DNA from: an uncultured Oscillibacter sp.
GTDB lineage: Bacteria; Bacillota; Clostridia; Oscillospirales; Oscillospiraceae
DNA: 64,000 nucleotides
Reading direction: 5' to 3'
NCBI GenBank assembly: GCA_947365245.1
Contig: CANAWG010000001.1
Coordinates: 186,001 to 250,000, forward strand
In this document: piece by piece, positions 50,056 to 59,001 of the stretch
Layout of the letters: each line of letters opens with the position of its first letter
Position numbering within the stretch: position 1 is the stretch's first letter
Position numbers and translations under genes: made by a program
Notes under the pieces: model-generated
What the model saw: only the letters and a program-made list of their open reading frames with translations
Database searches by the model: none
What the model was told of the DNA's origin: nothing

Positions 50056-50894
50056 TGCTGCACCTCCTTGGAGCGGGTCATCCGCAGCTGGAGCAGGCCC
50101 AGGCCCACCACCAGGATGAAGAACACCACGGCCTTGGCCTGGCCCACGCCCTGCCAGCCCACACGGGTGTAGAACGTGTTGAAGATGTTCAGCGCCAGTC
50201 CCTCGGTCTGCTTCATGGGCTCGCCGGCGGTGAGGGACAGGTTCTGGTCAAAGAGCTTGAAGCCGTTGGTCAGCGTCAGGAACGTGCATATCGTGATGGA
50301 GGGCATCATGTTGGGAATGGTCACGTTCCACAGCCGCTGCCAGGCGTTGGCGCCGTCGATCTGGGCGGCCTCGTTCAAATCCCCGGGGATGGACTGGAGC
50401 CCGGCGATGTAGATGATCATCATGTAGCCGATCTGCTGCCAGCACAGCACGATCACAAGACCCCAGAAGCCGTACTTGGCGCTGATCTTCAGCGCCAGGT
50501 CGTACCGGGCCAGAACGCCGTTGAAGATCAGCTGCCAGATGTAGCCCAGCACGATGCCGCCGATGAGGTTGGGCATGAAGAACGTGGTGCGGAAGATGTT
50601 GGTGCCGGGGATGTTCTGGGTCAGCACCATGGCCACGGCGAAGGCGATGACGTTGATCAGCACCACCGTCACCGCGGTGAACGCGGCGGTAAAGAGAAAG
50701 GCGTGGAGAAACTCCGCGTCCTGAAAGGCCCTGGCGAAGTTGGAAAGGCCCACGAATTTGGCGTCCGTCACCGCGCGGAAATCGCACAGCGACAGGTACA
50801 GTCCCATGATGAAAGGAACGATAAAGCCAATGATGAACGCCAGGAACGTGGGCCCAAGGAAGACGGGGAAATATCGCTTGATGGATTTTTCCAT
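50052..50894 (-). CDS. Sugar ABC transporter permease, MalF type
   Basis: 280-aa CUT1 permease with six spans. The EAA loop is DLNEAAQIDGANAWQRLWNV near residues 182-201. VPFIMGLYLSLCDFRAVTDA follows the first helix. ATG 50894 has AAGGAGG upstream, and the 20 codons above it to 50954 are not plausible. It follows the binding-protein gene by about 90 nt and overlaps the MalG-type gene. Substrate specificity (maltodextrin) is inferred from MalQ nearby. Confidence 0.92.
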   Translation of the reverse strand: MEKSIKRYFPVFLGPTFLAFIIGFIVPFIMGLYLSLCDFRAVTDAKFVGLSNFARAFQDAEFLHAFLFTAAFTAVTVVLINVIAFAVAMVLTQNIPGTNIFRTTFFMPNLIGGIVLGYIWQLIFNGVLARYDLALKISAKYGFWGLVIVLCWQQIGYMMIIYIAGLQSIPGDLNEAAQIDGANAWQRLWNVTIPNMMPSITICTFLTLTNGFKLFDQNLSLTAGEPMKQTEGLALNIFNTFYTRVGWQGVGQAKAVVFFILVVGLGLLQLRMTRSKEVQQ

Positions 50895-50987
50895 ATCTGA
50901 GCCTCCTTGACGGCAAGATTGAAAGGTGAAAAAGTGCCGGGACGGGCGGAGCACTTCCGTCCGCCCCGGTATGGGGTTGCCTCTTGC

Positions 50988-52326
50988 TTAAACGGTCGGA
51001 TTGGCCTTCTCTTTGGCCCAGTTGTCCACGAAAGCGGCCCGCACGGTCTCCCAGTTGGCGTCGGTCTGATCTGCGGCATAGGTGGTCAGGGCGGAGCCCA
51101 GGACGTTCTTCCACTCCTCAGAGGGCATGGTGGGGAAGCACCACTTGATGCTGGTCTTGCCCTGGGCCACGTAGTCGTTGGCGATGTTCACCAGGGCGTT
51201 GGTGGACTCCAGGTTGCCCTTGAAGGGGATCACAAAGCCCATCTTGCCCTCGTCGCCGGAGCACATATAGTCCAGGCCGGTCTCGGAGGTGACGCACCAG
51301 TACATGAAGTCCAGCGTGGCCTGAATATCCTCGGGGGCGGCGTTCTTGTTCACGCACCAGTAGTTCTCGGTGCCGGTGCACAGGCCCTGGTTGGCCTCGT
51401 CGCCCACGCCGATGTAGATGGGCAGCATGCCCAGGTTCTCGTCGCCCACGTCGGCCACGTCGCCGTAGGCCCAGGTGCCGTTCTGGTAGAACACGGCCTG
51501 CTCGGTGACGAACTCCGCCACGGAGTCATCGCCGGTCTTGGCGGAGAGGAGGGTGGGGGCGCAGGTGCAGTTGTTGATGTACAGGTCCCATACGGCCCGG
51601 TAGTTGTCCAGGTAGGTGCCCTTGATGGCCTCGGTGTCGCCGATGCCGTCGGCCTCATACTCGAAGTAGATGGGGAGGTTGGCCAGGTGGGTCTTGAAGC
51701 GCCAGTCGGAGGAGCCGTCCATGCCGGCGGAGGTGAACGCGGAGAAGCCCAGCTCGCCGGAGCGGGCAGTGATGTCCTCAGCCACTTTCTTCAGGTCGGC
51801 AAAGGACTTGATGTCGTCCAGGGTATAGCCGGCGTCGCCCAGCAGCTTGGTGTTGACAATGATGCCGTAGGTCTCGATAACATAGGCGATGCCGGGCATC
51901 TCACCGCCGTCCATCAGGGCGAAGTCGTCGCTGCTCAGCTCGCCGGCGATCTTGGAGCCGGTGAGGTCATAGCAGTAATCCCGCCAGTTCTTCAGGCCCA
52001 CGGGGCCGTTGACCTGGAACAGCGTGGGGGCCTCGGTCTTGGCGATCTCGCTCATGAGGGTGGCCTCGTACTGGCCGGAGGCGGCGGTCTGGACCTTCAC
52101 CTCCACGCCGGTCTCGGCGGTGTAGGCCTTGGCCAGCTCCTGCCAGGCGGCGTCGGCCTCGGGCTTGAAGTTCAGATAGTACACGGAGCCGGCGGCGGCG
52201 TTGTCGCCGGAGCCGCTGCCGGTGCCCGCGGGAGCGCTGGCCGCCGCCGCTGTTTCCGCCGCCGCAGGCGGCCAGGGACAGCGCCATGGCGCCGCACAGG
52301 GCCAGGGTCAAGAGTCTCTTCTTCAT
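50988..52326 (-). CDS. Extracellular sugar-binding lipoprotein with apparent 1-nt frameshift
   Basis: Binding protein of the sugar ABC importer. From ATG 52326 the signal peptide MKKRLLTLALCGAMALSLAA and lipid Cys21 are followed by a Gly/Ser linker, and then the frame is lost. The mature family-1 binding domain continues in the next frame (SVYYLNFKPEADAAWQELAK, later WCFPTMPSEEWKNVLG) to the stop at 50988. Removing one base at 52239-52240 restores one 445-codon gene. A GTG at 52184 could only give a form without secretion signal. The shift may be a sequencing error, a real mutation or a phase-variable site. Promoter, operator and AGGAGG site are intact. Confidence 0.8.
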
Positions 52327-52370
52327 TTCATGTTCCTCCTACTAAATTTTAATGGGCTGCGTCTTGTTCT

Positions 52371-52394
52371 GGAAACGTTACTGGTAACGTTTCC
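52371..52394. promoter_or_regulatory. LacI-type operator upstream of the sugar ABC operon
   Basis: GGAAACGTTAC-TG-GTAACGTTTCC, 11-bp perfect arms, located 13 nt downstream of the -10 element of the binding-protein promoter. This is the classic form and position of a LacI-family repressor site. The regulator at 48006 is the obvious candidate, although a CcpA-type protein could also bind. Confidence 0.8.
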
Positions 52395-52407
52395 AATCCT
52401 CGTGGGT

Positions 52408-52436
52408 ATCATATCGCATTTTACCGTGAGATGCAA
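52408..52436 (-). promoter_or_regulatory. Promoter of the sugar ABC operon
   Basis: On the - strand TTGCAT (52436-52431), 17 nt, TATGAT (52413-52408). The operator at 52371 lies just downstream. Confidence 0.75.
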
Positions 52437-52580
52437 GGAAAACTTGAGCGTTTTCCCCAAATTCGGAGAATCGGAGAAAACAGGCCCGTCTGTTTTGTAC
52501 AATTTACCGAGATTTGCGCAGCCGATCTGGAAAGGGGGCAAATTTCTCCGGACATTTTAAAAAGCCAGTCATTTTTCCTC

Positions 52581-52609
52581 TTGACAGTATGATGTCAGAC
52601 TGCCATAAT
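52581..52609 (+). promoter_or_regulatory. Promoter of the pyruvate:ferredoxin oxidoreductase gene
   Basis: TTGACA at 52581-52586, 17 nt, CATAAT at 52604-52609. It is about 60 nt before the ATG, in the divergent 342-nt gap with the sugar operon. The stretch 52437-52580 holds nothing else I can name. Confidence 0.8.
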
Positions 52610-52668
52610 AGATGTATGATAACACCGCCCGCCGACGAGAGGCGGAAAAACGGAACAGGGGGAGTATT

Positions 52669-55600
52669 ATGAAACGCAAGACGATGGACGGCAACGAGGC
52701 CGCCGCCTACGCCAGCTATGCCTTTACCGAGGTGGCGACCATCTATCCCATCACGCCTTCCAGCCCCATGGCGGAGCACGTGGACACCTGGGCCGCCAAC
52801 GGCATGAAGAACATCTTCGGCCAGAGCGTGAAGCTGATGGAGATGCAGAGCGAGGCCGGCGCCTGCGGAGCCATGCACGGGTCGCTGGAGGCCGGCGCCC
52901 TCACCACCAGCTACACCGCCAGCCAGGGCCTGATGCTGATGGTGCCGCCGCTGTACCGCATCGCGGGGCAGCTGCTGCCCGGCGTCATCCACGTGGCGGC
53001 CCGGACCGTGGGCACCAGCGCTTTTTCCATCTTCGGCGACCACTCCGACGTGATGGCCTGCCGCCAGACGGGCTTTGCCCAGCTGGCCTCCTCCTGCGTG
53101 CAGGAGTGCATGGACCTGGCCGCCGTGGCCCACCTCTCCGCCGTCAAGTCCCGGGTGCCGTTTATGCACTTCTTCGACGGCTTCCGCACCTCCCATGAGA
53201 TCCAGAAGATCGACGTGCTGGACTACGCCGACCTCGCCAAGATGGTGGACCGGGACGCCCTGGCCCGCTTCCGGGGCAACGCCTTGAACAGCGAGCACCC
53301 CCTCATGCGCTCCACCGTCATCAACCCGGACACGGCTTTCCAGCTGCGGGAGGCGGTGAACCCCTACTACGAGGCCGTCCCCGGCATCGTGGAGGACTAC
53401 ATGGCCCGGATGTCCGCCCTGACAGGCCGGGACTACCAGCTCTTCAACTACTACGGCGCCCCCAACGCGGAGCAGGTGGTGGTGGCCATGGGCAGCGTCT
53501 CCGGGTGCCTCCAGGAGGTGGTCCGGTATCTGAACGACCGGGGCCGGAGGGTGGGCTTTTTGCAGGTGCGGCTGTACCGCCCCTTCAGCGCCAAACACTT
53601 CCTGGCGGCCCTGCCGGGCAGCTGCAAGCTCCTCACCGTGCTGGACCGCACCAAGGAGCCCGGCGCCGGCGGCGAGCCCCTCTACAAGGACGTCTGCTCC
53701 GTCCTCCAGCACGGCAGCCGCCAGGTGCAGGTGCTGGGCGGGCGGTATGGCCTCTCCAGCAAGGACGTCACCCCCGCCCAGATGATCGCCGTCTACGACA
53801 ACATGGCCGGGGAGCAGAAAGACCACTTCACCGTGGGCATCACCGACGATGTGACTTTCCACTCCCTGCCCGTGGGGGAGAACGTGGTCACGGCGGACGA
53901 GCGCACCATCAGCTGCAAGTTCTGGGGCCTGGGGTCCGACGGCACCGTGGGCGCCAACAAGAACTCCATCAAGATCATCGGCGACAACACGGACCAGTAC
54001 GTCCAGGCCTACTTTGAGTACGACACCAAGAAGTCCGGCGGCGTCACCAAGAGCCACCTGCGCTTCGGCCACACCCCCATCCTCTCCACATACTATGTCA
54101 CCATGGCGGACTTCATCGCCTGCCACAACCAGAGCTACATCGGAAAATACGATATTGTAAACGAGCTGAAAGAGGGCGGCACGTTCCTCCTGAACTGCAA
54201 TTGGTCCCAGGCGGACCTGGAGACCCACCTCCCCAACAAGGTCAAGCGCCTCCTGGCGGAGCGGAAGGCGAAGTTCTACACCATCGACGCCAATGACGCC
54301 GCCGAGGCCATCGGCCTTGGGAACCGCACCAACAGCGTTCTCCAGGCGGCGTTCTTCAAGCTCAGCGGCGTGCTGCCGGTGGACCAGGCCGTGGACTACA
54401 TGAAAGCCGCCATCCAAAAGACTTACGGCCGCAAGGGCGACAAGGTGGTCAGCATGAACTGCGCCGCCGTGGACGCGGGCCTCACCGGCCTCCACGAGAT
54501 TCCCGTCCCCGCCGCCTGGGCGGACCTCCCCGATGAGCCGGAACAGCAGGATACCACCTCCCCCTGGTACGTCCGCACGGTGATGCGGGCCGTCAACGCC
54601 CAAAAGGGCGACAGCCTGCCGGTCAGCGTCTTCAAGGACGCGGCGGACGGCAGCGTGCCCATGGCCACCTCGAAATACGAAAAGCGGGGCTTTGCCTCCC
54701 ATGTGGCCAGCTGGATTCCGGACAGCTGCATCGGCTGCAACCTCTGTTCCCTCCTGTGCCCCCACGCCGCCATCCGCCCCTTCCTCCTGAACGAGGGGGA
54801 GGTCCAAAGGGCCCCGGCGGGCTACATGACGAAGGAGGCCAAGGGGGGCAAGGGCTTCGAGGGCCTGCGCTACCGCATCCAGGTGGACCCCCTGGACTGC
54901 ACCGGCTGCGGCACCTGCGCCGCGGTGTGCCCCGCCAAGGAAAAGGCCATCGTCATGAAGCCCATCGAGGAGGAGATGCCCCAGCAGCCGAACTGGGACT
55001 ACAGCCTCTCCCTCTCCCCCAAGGAAAACCCCATGAGCAAGTTCACCGTCAGGGGCAGTCAGTACGAGCAGCCCCTGCTGGAGTTCTCCGGGGCCTGCGC
55101 CGGCTGCGGCGAGACGCCCTACATGAAGCTCCTCACCCAGCTCTTCGGCGAGCGGATGGTGGTGGCCAACGCCACCGGCTGCACCCAGGCCTGGGGCTTC
55201 AGCGTCCCCAGCTACCCCTACACCACCAAGCCCAACGGGCGGGGGCCGGCCCTGTCCAACTCCCTCTTCGAAAACAACGCCGAGTACTCCCTGGGCATGG
55301 TGCTCAGCGTCCGCCAGCAGCGGCTGCGGCTGAGAGGCGAGGTCCAGACCCTGCTGGAGGAGACGCGGGACGAGGCGCTGAAAGCGGCCCTCTCCGCTTG
55401 GCTCGCGGGCTTCGAGGACAAGGAGCGGACCATTGAATTGAGCGACGCGGTGATGGAGGCCCTGAAAAACACCTCCGAGACCGGGGAGACCCTCGAGGCC
55501 GTCCGGAGAGCCCAGGACCAGCTGGTGAAAAAGAGCATGTGGATGTACGGCGGCGACGGCTGGGCCTACGACATCGGCTACGGCGGGCTGGACCACGTGC

Positions 55601-56244
55601 TGGCCTCCGGGGAGGACGTGAACATCCTGGTGGTGGACACGGAGGTCTACTCCAACACCGGCGGGCAGTCCTCCAAGGCCACGCCCTTCGGCGCGGTGGC
55701 CCAGTTCGCCGCCGCGGGCAAGCGGACGGAGAAGAAGGATCTGGGGATGCTGGCCACCCAGTACCAGAACGTGTATGTGGCGTCCGTGGCCCTGGGGGCG
55801 GACCCCGTCCAGTACATCAAGGCCCTGCGGGAGGCGGAGGCCCACGACGGGCCGTCGCTGATCGTGGCCTACGCCCCCTGCATCAACCACGGCATCGTCA
55901 AGGGCATGGCCTGGGCCCAGGAGGAGGCGAAGCTGGCGGTAAAGAGCGGCTACTGGGTGCTCTACCGCTACGACCCCAAGCTGAAGGCGGAGGGCAAAAA
56001 TCCCTTTATCCTGGACTTCAAGGAGCCCAGGTACGACCTGCGGGAGTTCTTCATGGGAGAGGTGCGGTTCAACTCCCTCCAGCGGACCTTCCCGGAGGCG
56101 GCGGAGGCCCTGCTGGCGGAGGCCCGGAACCAGTGCCGCAGCCGCTGGGCCCGGTACACCCATCTGGCGGCCCAGGACTACTCCCACCTGCTGGACGTGC
56201 TGGAGGACTACCCCATCCAGGCGCAGGAAAAGGGCGCGGAGTGA
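52669..56244 (+). CDS. nifJ: Pyruvate:ferredoxin (flavodoxin) oxidoreductase
   Basis: 1191-aa single-chain enzyme that converts pyruvate and CoA to acetyl-CoA, CO2 and reduced ferredoxin. Domains in order are: N-terminal thiamine-diphosphate domain (YAFTEVATIYPITPSSPMAE), the gamma domain (GLGSDGTVGANKNSIKII), a two-cluster ferredoxin insert with CIGCNLCSLLCPHAA and CTGCGTCAAVCPAKE, and the C-terminal pyrimidine/diphosphate domain with CAGCGETPYMKLL, NATGCTQAWG and VVDTEVYSNTGGQ. ATG 52669 follows GGGGGAG, so a 19-codon extension to 52612 was rejected. It is monocistronic with its own promoter and terminator, as expected for a central fermentation enzyme. Confidence 0.97.
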   Translation: MKRKTMDGNEAAAYASYAFTEVATIYPITPSSPMAEHVDTWAANGMKNIFGQSVKLMEMQSEAGACGAMHGSLEAGALTTSYTASQGLMLMVPPLYRIAGQLLPGVIHVAARTVGTSAFSIFGDHSDVMACRQTGFAQLASSCVQECMDLAAVAHLSAVKSRVPFMHFFDGFRTSHEIQKIDVLDYADLAKMVDRDALARFRGNALNSEHPLMRSTVINPDTAFQLREAVNPYYEAVPGIVEDYMARMSALTGRDYQLFNYYGAPNAEQVVVAMGSVSGCLQEVVRYLNDRGRRVGFLQVRLYRPFSAKHFLAALPGSCKLLTVLDRTKEPGAGGEPLYKDVCSVLQHGSRQVQVLGGRYGLSSKDVTPAQMIAVYDNMAGEQKDHFTVGITDDVTFHSLPVGENVVTADERTISCKFWGLGSDGTVGANKNSIKIIGDNTDQYVQAYFEYDTKKSGGVTKSHLRFGHTPILSTYYVTMADFIACHNQSYIGKYDIVNELKEGGTFLLNCNWSQADLETHLPNKVKRLLAERKAKFYTIDANDAAEAIGLGNRTNSVLQAAFFKLSGVLPVDQAVDYMKAAIQKTYGRKGDKVVSMNCAAVDAGLTGLHEIPVPAAWADLPDEPEQQDTTSPWYVRTVMRAVNAQKGDSLPVSVFKDAADGSVPMATSKYEKRGFASHVASWIPDSCIGCNLCSLLCPHAAIRPFLLNEGEVQRAPAGYMTKEAKGGKGFEGLRYRIQVDPLDCTGCGTCAAVCPAKEKAIVMKPIEEEMPQQPNWDYSLSLSPKENPMSKFTVRGSQYEQPLLEFSGACAGCGETPYMKLLTQLFGERMVVANATGCTQAWGFSVPSYPYTTKPNGRGPALSNSLFENNAEYSLGMVLSVRQQRLRLRGEVQTLLEETRDEALKAALSAWLAGFEDKERTIELSDAVMEALKNTSETGETLEAVRRAQDQLVKKSMWMYGGDGWAYDIGYGGLDHVLASGEDVNILVVDTEVYSNTGGQSSKATPFGAVAQFAAAGKRTEKKDLGMLATQYQNVYVASVALGADPVQYIKALREAEAHDGPSLIVAYAPCINHGIVKGMAWAQEEAKLAVKSGYWVLYRYDPKLKAEGKNPFILDFKEPRYDLREFFMGEVRFNSLQRTFPEAAEALLAEARNQCRSRWARYTHLAAQDYSHLLDVLEDYPIQAQEKGAE

Positions 56245-56261
56245 GTATAGGAGAAAAAAGC

Positions 56262-56293
56262 GGGCGGGCCGGCTGCTGCCGGCCCGCCCTTTT
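56262..56293 (+). terminator. Terminator after the PFOR gene
   Basis: GGGCGGGCCGGC at 56262-56273 pairs with GCCGGCCCGCCC at 56278-56289 and is followed by TTTT. It separates nifJ from the convergent recombinase gene. Confidence 0.85.
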
Positions 56294-56307
56294 GTTCCAG
56301 CGGGAAG

Positions 56308-58005
56308 TTACAGGGACTTCTCGTAGGACTCAATCATCTTCTTGAACGTGTGACCCGTACAACCCGCGCTCTCCCCAAGCGGGCGGGAGGCCGCGCGCAG
56401 GTTCTCCAGGTATTTCTCCGTGCTCTCCCCGGTGAAGATCTTGATCTCCAGCCGCAGTGAGCCGTCCTCCTCCGGGGTGGCGAGAATCTTGTCGATATAC
56501 CGGTCCACAAACTCCTTGCTGATGAGCCCCCGGGCGGCGTCCCGCTCCGCCTCCCGCAGCACCCGGCGGATCGTCTCGGCCTGCCTGCGGAACTCCTCCC
56601 CGGACAGCTGCCGCTGCTCCAGGCCGCAGATCTGCCGCTCCGCCTGGGCGATCTCCCGGTCGCAGTCCTTGTTCATGGCCAGGAAGTCCCGGTCCGACAG
56701 CTGGCCCTCCGCGTTGTAGCCCAGGAGCTTGCTCTTTTTCTTCCGCGCCAGCTCCGCCTGACGGCGCAGCGTCTCGATCTGCGCCGCCGCGTCCGTCCCC
56801 TCCCCAATGGATCGATACATCTCAATGTATTCCTCAATCAGGGCCTCCGCGTCCGCCTCCGTCTCCCGGAACACCTCGAAGAGCAGCGGTTTCAGCTCCT
56901 CCTCGTAGATGGGGAAGGAGGGACAGCTGTCCGCGCCGTTTTTGATCTTGCCGGAGCAGACCCACTTGCTGTTCCTGCGCCCCTGCCGGTCCACCGACTC
57001 CCGGCGGTAGTAGGCCGCGCCGCAGCGGGTGCAATAGAGCTTGCCGGTCAGGAGATTGGCGTGGCTGCAGATCCCTCGGCGGCCCTTTACGTCCTCGCTG
57101 CGGCGCTTCAGAATCTCGTTGGCCCGGTCCCACAGCGCCTCCTCCACGATGGCCGGGACGATCTCGCCGGTCTCGTCCTTGAACATCACCCACTCCTCCG
57201 GCGGGAGGAATTTCTGCTTCTTGGTGAAGAGGTCGACCACCTTCACCTTGTTGCCCACGTAGTAGCCCTTGTACTTGGGGTTGGCGATGAGGCCCGACAT
57301 GGTGGTGTGGGCGATTTTGTTGCCGTTGCGGTTGCGGTAGCCCTTTTCCCAGAACAGCGTCTCGAGCTGCTTCATGGAGTAGTCCCCGGTGGCGTACAGC
57401 TGGAACAGCTCCCGCACCATGGGGGCCTCGGCGGGGTCGATCACCAGGCGGCCGCTGTCCTTGACATAGCCGAAGATGCGGCTGTTGCCCAGCACCACGC
57501 GCTTTTTGATGGCCTGGGCGTGGCCGAATTTCACCCGGCTGGAGAGCTTGCGCAGCTCGTCCTGGGCGATGCCGGACATGATGGTCAGCCGCAGCTCGCT
57601 GTCCTCGTCGAAGGTGTTGATGTTGTCGTTTTGAAAGAACACCCCCACCCCGGCGCCCAGCAGCTCCCGGGTGTAGAGGATGGAGTCCAGCGTGTTGCGG
57701 GCAAAGCGGGTGATCTCCTTGGTGATGATGAGGTCGAAGAGGCCCGCCCTGCCGTCCTCCACCATGCGGTGGAAGTCCTCCCGCCGCCTGGTGGTGGCGG
57801 CGGAGAGGCCCTCGTCCACGTAGCCCGGCACGTACTCCCAGGCGGCGTTTTTGCGGATGAAGTCCTGGTAGTAGCTGACCTGGTTGCCCAGGGAGTTCAG
57901 CTGCTCGTCGCTCTCGGAGGACACCCGGGCGTAGAAGGTCACCCGCAGGGGGATGTCGTAGATGGATCTGGTCCGCAGGGCCTGGCGGATGCTGTGGATG
58001 TCCAT
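56308..58005 (-). CDS. Large serine recombinase family protein
   Basis: 565-aa site-specific recombinase. The catalytic domain has the nucleophile Ser in VTFYARVSSESDEQLNS, then LIITKEITRFARNTLDS and LRLTIMSGIAQDELRKLSSR. A recombinase domain (GNSRIFGYVKDSGRL, NPKYKGYYVGNKVKV) and a zinc ribbon (LYCTRCGAAYYRR ... CSGKIKNG...CP) follow, then a coiled-coil rich in Arg/Glu/Gln. ATG 58005 follows AAGGAG, and the frame above it to 58074 was rejected. No phage, transposon cargo or attachment sites were recognised nearby. It may be a relic of an integrated element or a chromosomal inversion enzyme. Confidence 0.92.
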   Translation of the reverse strand: MDIHSIRQALRTRSIYDIPLRVTFYARVSSESDEQLNSLGNQVSYYQDFIRKNAAWEYVPGYVDEGLSAATTRRREDFHRMVEDGRAGLFDLIITKEITRFARNTLDSILYTRELLGAGVGVFFQNDNINTFDEDSELRLTIMSGIAQDELRKLSSRVKFGHAQAIKKRVVLGNSRIFGYVKDSGRLVIDPAEAPMVRELFQLYATGDYSMKQLETLFWEKGYRNRNGNKIAHTTMSGLIANPKYKGYYVGNKVKVVDLFTKKQKFLPPEEWVMFKDETGEIVPAIVEEALWDRANEILKRRSEDVKGRRGICSHANLLTGKLYCTRCGAAYYRRESVDRQGRRNSKWVCSGKIKNGADSCPSFPIYEEELKPLLFEVFRETEADAEALIEEYIEMYRSIGEGTDAAAQIETLRRQAELARKKKSKLLGYNAEGQLSDRDFLAMNKDCDREIAQAERQICGLEQRQLSGEEFRRQAETIRRVLREAERDAARGLISKEFVDRYIDKILATPEEDGSLRLEIKIFTGESTEKYLENLRAASRPLGESAGCTGHTFKKMIESYEKSL

Positions 58006-58045
58006 GGATCGTCTCCTTTTGTTCGTTTTATCATGTTCTATTTGC

Positions 58046-58074
58046 AGTCTATCACAAAATATGAATAAAAGCAA
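58046..58074 (-). promoter_or_regulatory. Possible promoter of the recombinase gene
   Basis: On the - strand TTGCTT (58074-58069), 17 nt, TAGACT (58051-58046). A moderate match. Confidence 0.45.
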
Positions 58075-58098
58075 GGAGCCGCGGACCTCCGCGGCTCC
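58075..58098 (-). terminator. Hairpin between the SHOCT-like gene and the recombinase
   Basis: GGAGCCGCGG and CCGCGGCTCC are perfect 10-bp arms with a 4-nt loop, followed on the - strand by TTGCTTTT. Probably ends the small upstream gene. Confidence 0.7.
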
Positions 58099-58109
58099 CC
58101 CGGTCTTTG

Positions 58110-58307
58110 TCAGGGCGTCCGGCGGCGGGCGATCTTCTGCGCCATGCGGCTGTACTCCCGCTCCGTAATGAGCCCCCGCCGGTACAAAAGGCGGTTGTAG
58201 TAATCAAGCCAGATCTGATCCGCCGCCTCCGCCCGGCGCTGCCGGCTGGATTTCCTCTCCGATGGGACCGCCTCCTCTCCCTGGAGAGGATTTCCTCTTT
58301 TTCCCAA
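58110..58307 (-). CDS. Small SHOCT-like protein
   Basis: Up to 65 aa. The recognisable part is the C-terminal half, DYYNRLLYRRGLITEREYSR, which resembles the short SHOCT motif (a helix, Gly-Leu-Ile-Thr/Ser turn, then an acidic helix) often placed at the ends of bacterial proteins. The annotated frame begins with a TTG without a ribosome-binding site, so the true start is uncertain. It is just upstream of the recombinase gene on the same strand but separated from it by a hairpin. The function is unknown. Confidence 0.55.
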   Translation of the reverse strand: MGKRGNPLQGEEAVPSERKSSRQRRAEAADQIWLDYYNRLLYRRGLITEREYSRMAQKIARRRTP

Positions 58308-58330
58308 ATCTATACGGCGGCGGGAGCGGA

Positions 58331-58365
58331 AAAAAACCCGGCCGGTCTCAAAAGGACCGGCCGGG
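58331..58365 (-). terminator. Terminator after rubrerythrin
   Basis: CCCGGCCGGTC at 58337-58347 pairs with GACCGGCCGGG at 58355-58365, and on the - strand the stem is followed by TTTTTT. Confidence 0.85.
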
Positions 58366-58384
58366 GCCGCGGGGCGCTCCCCGA

Positions 58385-58921
58385 TCAGTAGTTCTTCGCG
58401 TGAATCTCAAAATACGCCTGGGGATGGGCGCAGACGGGGCAGATCTCCGGGGCCTTCTCCCCCACGACGATATGGCCGCAGTTCCGGCACTCCCAGACCT
58501 TGACCTCGCTCTTTTTGAAGACCTCCTGGGCCTCCACATTGTGGAGCAGGGCGCGGTAGCGCTCCTCGTGGTGCTTTTCGATGGCGGCCACCATGCGGAA
58601 CTTGGCGGCCAGCTCCGGGAAGCCCTCCTTTTCGGCGGTGTCGGCGAAGTCGGCGTACATATCCGTCCACTCGTAGTTCTCCCCGGCGGCGGCAGCGGCC
58701 AGGTTCTCGGCGGTGGAGCCGATGCCCTGGAGCTCCTTGAACCACATCTTGGCGTGCTCCTTCTCGTTGTCGGCGGTCTTGAGGAACAGCGCCGCGATCT
58801 GCTCGAAGCCCTCCTTCTTGGCCTTGGAGGCAAAGTAGGTGTACTTGTTCCGGGCCTGGGACTCCCCGGCAAAAGCCGCCTCCAGATTCTTCTCGGTCTG
58901 CGTTCCTGTGTACTTGTTCAT
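58385..58921 (-). CDS. Rubrerythrin
   Basis: 178-aa peroxide-reducing protein of anaerobes. The N-terminal four-helix di-iron domain shows [29 protein letters not shown] and [13 protein letters not shown], with the Glu and His ligands. The C-terminal rubredoxin-like domain has [10 protein letters not shown] and [11 protein letters not shown]. The length is normal. It lies 80 nt downstream of the PerR-type gene on the same strand, so peroxide would probably induce both together. Electrons would come from rubredoxin or NADH systems not present here. Confidence 0.96.
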   Translation of the reverse strand: MNKYTGTQTEKNLEAAFAGESQARNKYTYFASKAKKEGFEQIAALFLKTADNEKEHAKMWFKELQGIGSTAENLAAAAAGENYEWTDMYADFADTAEKEGFPELAAKFRMVAAIEKHHEERYRALLHNVEAQEVFKKSEVKVWECRNCGHIVVGEKAPEICPVCAHPQAYFEIHAKNY

Positions 58922-59001
58922 ACGATCTCATCCTTTCCAGCGCGTCTGCGTCTATGGTTTCCAGCGGCGGCGGGGAATCCGCCGCCTGTTTGGAGCGATT
59001 T

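Noticed and set aside
52504-56187. A 1227-codon open frame on the - strand opposite the PFOR gene
   Set aside because: It mirrors a long GC-rich coding gene, has low-complexity Gly/His/Val composition and no family motifs. It is a shadow of codon bias.
56308-58307. Prophage or integrative element around the serine recombinase
   Set aside because: No phage structural, replication or conjugation genes and no attachment repeats were recognised on either side.
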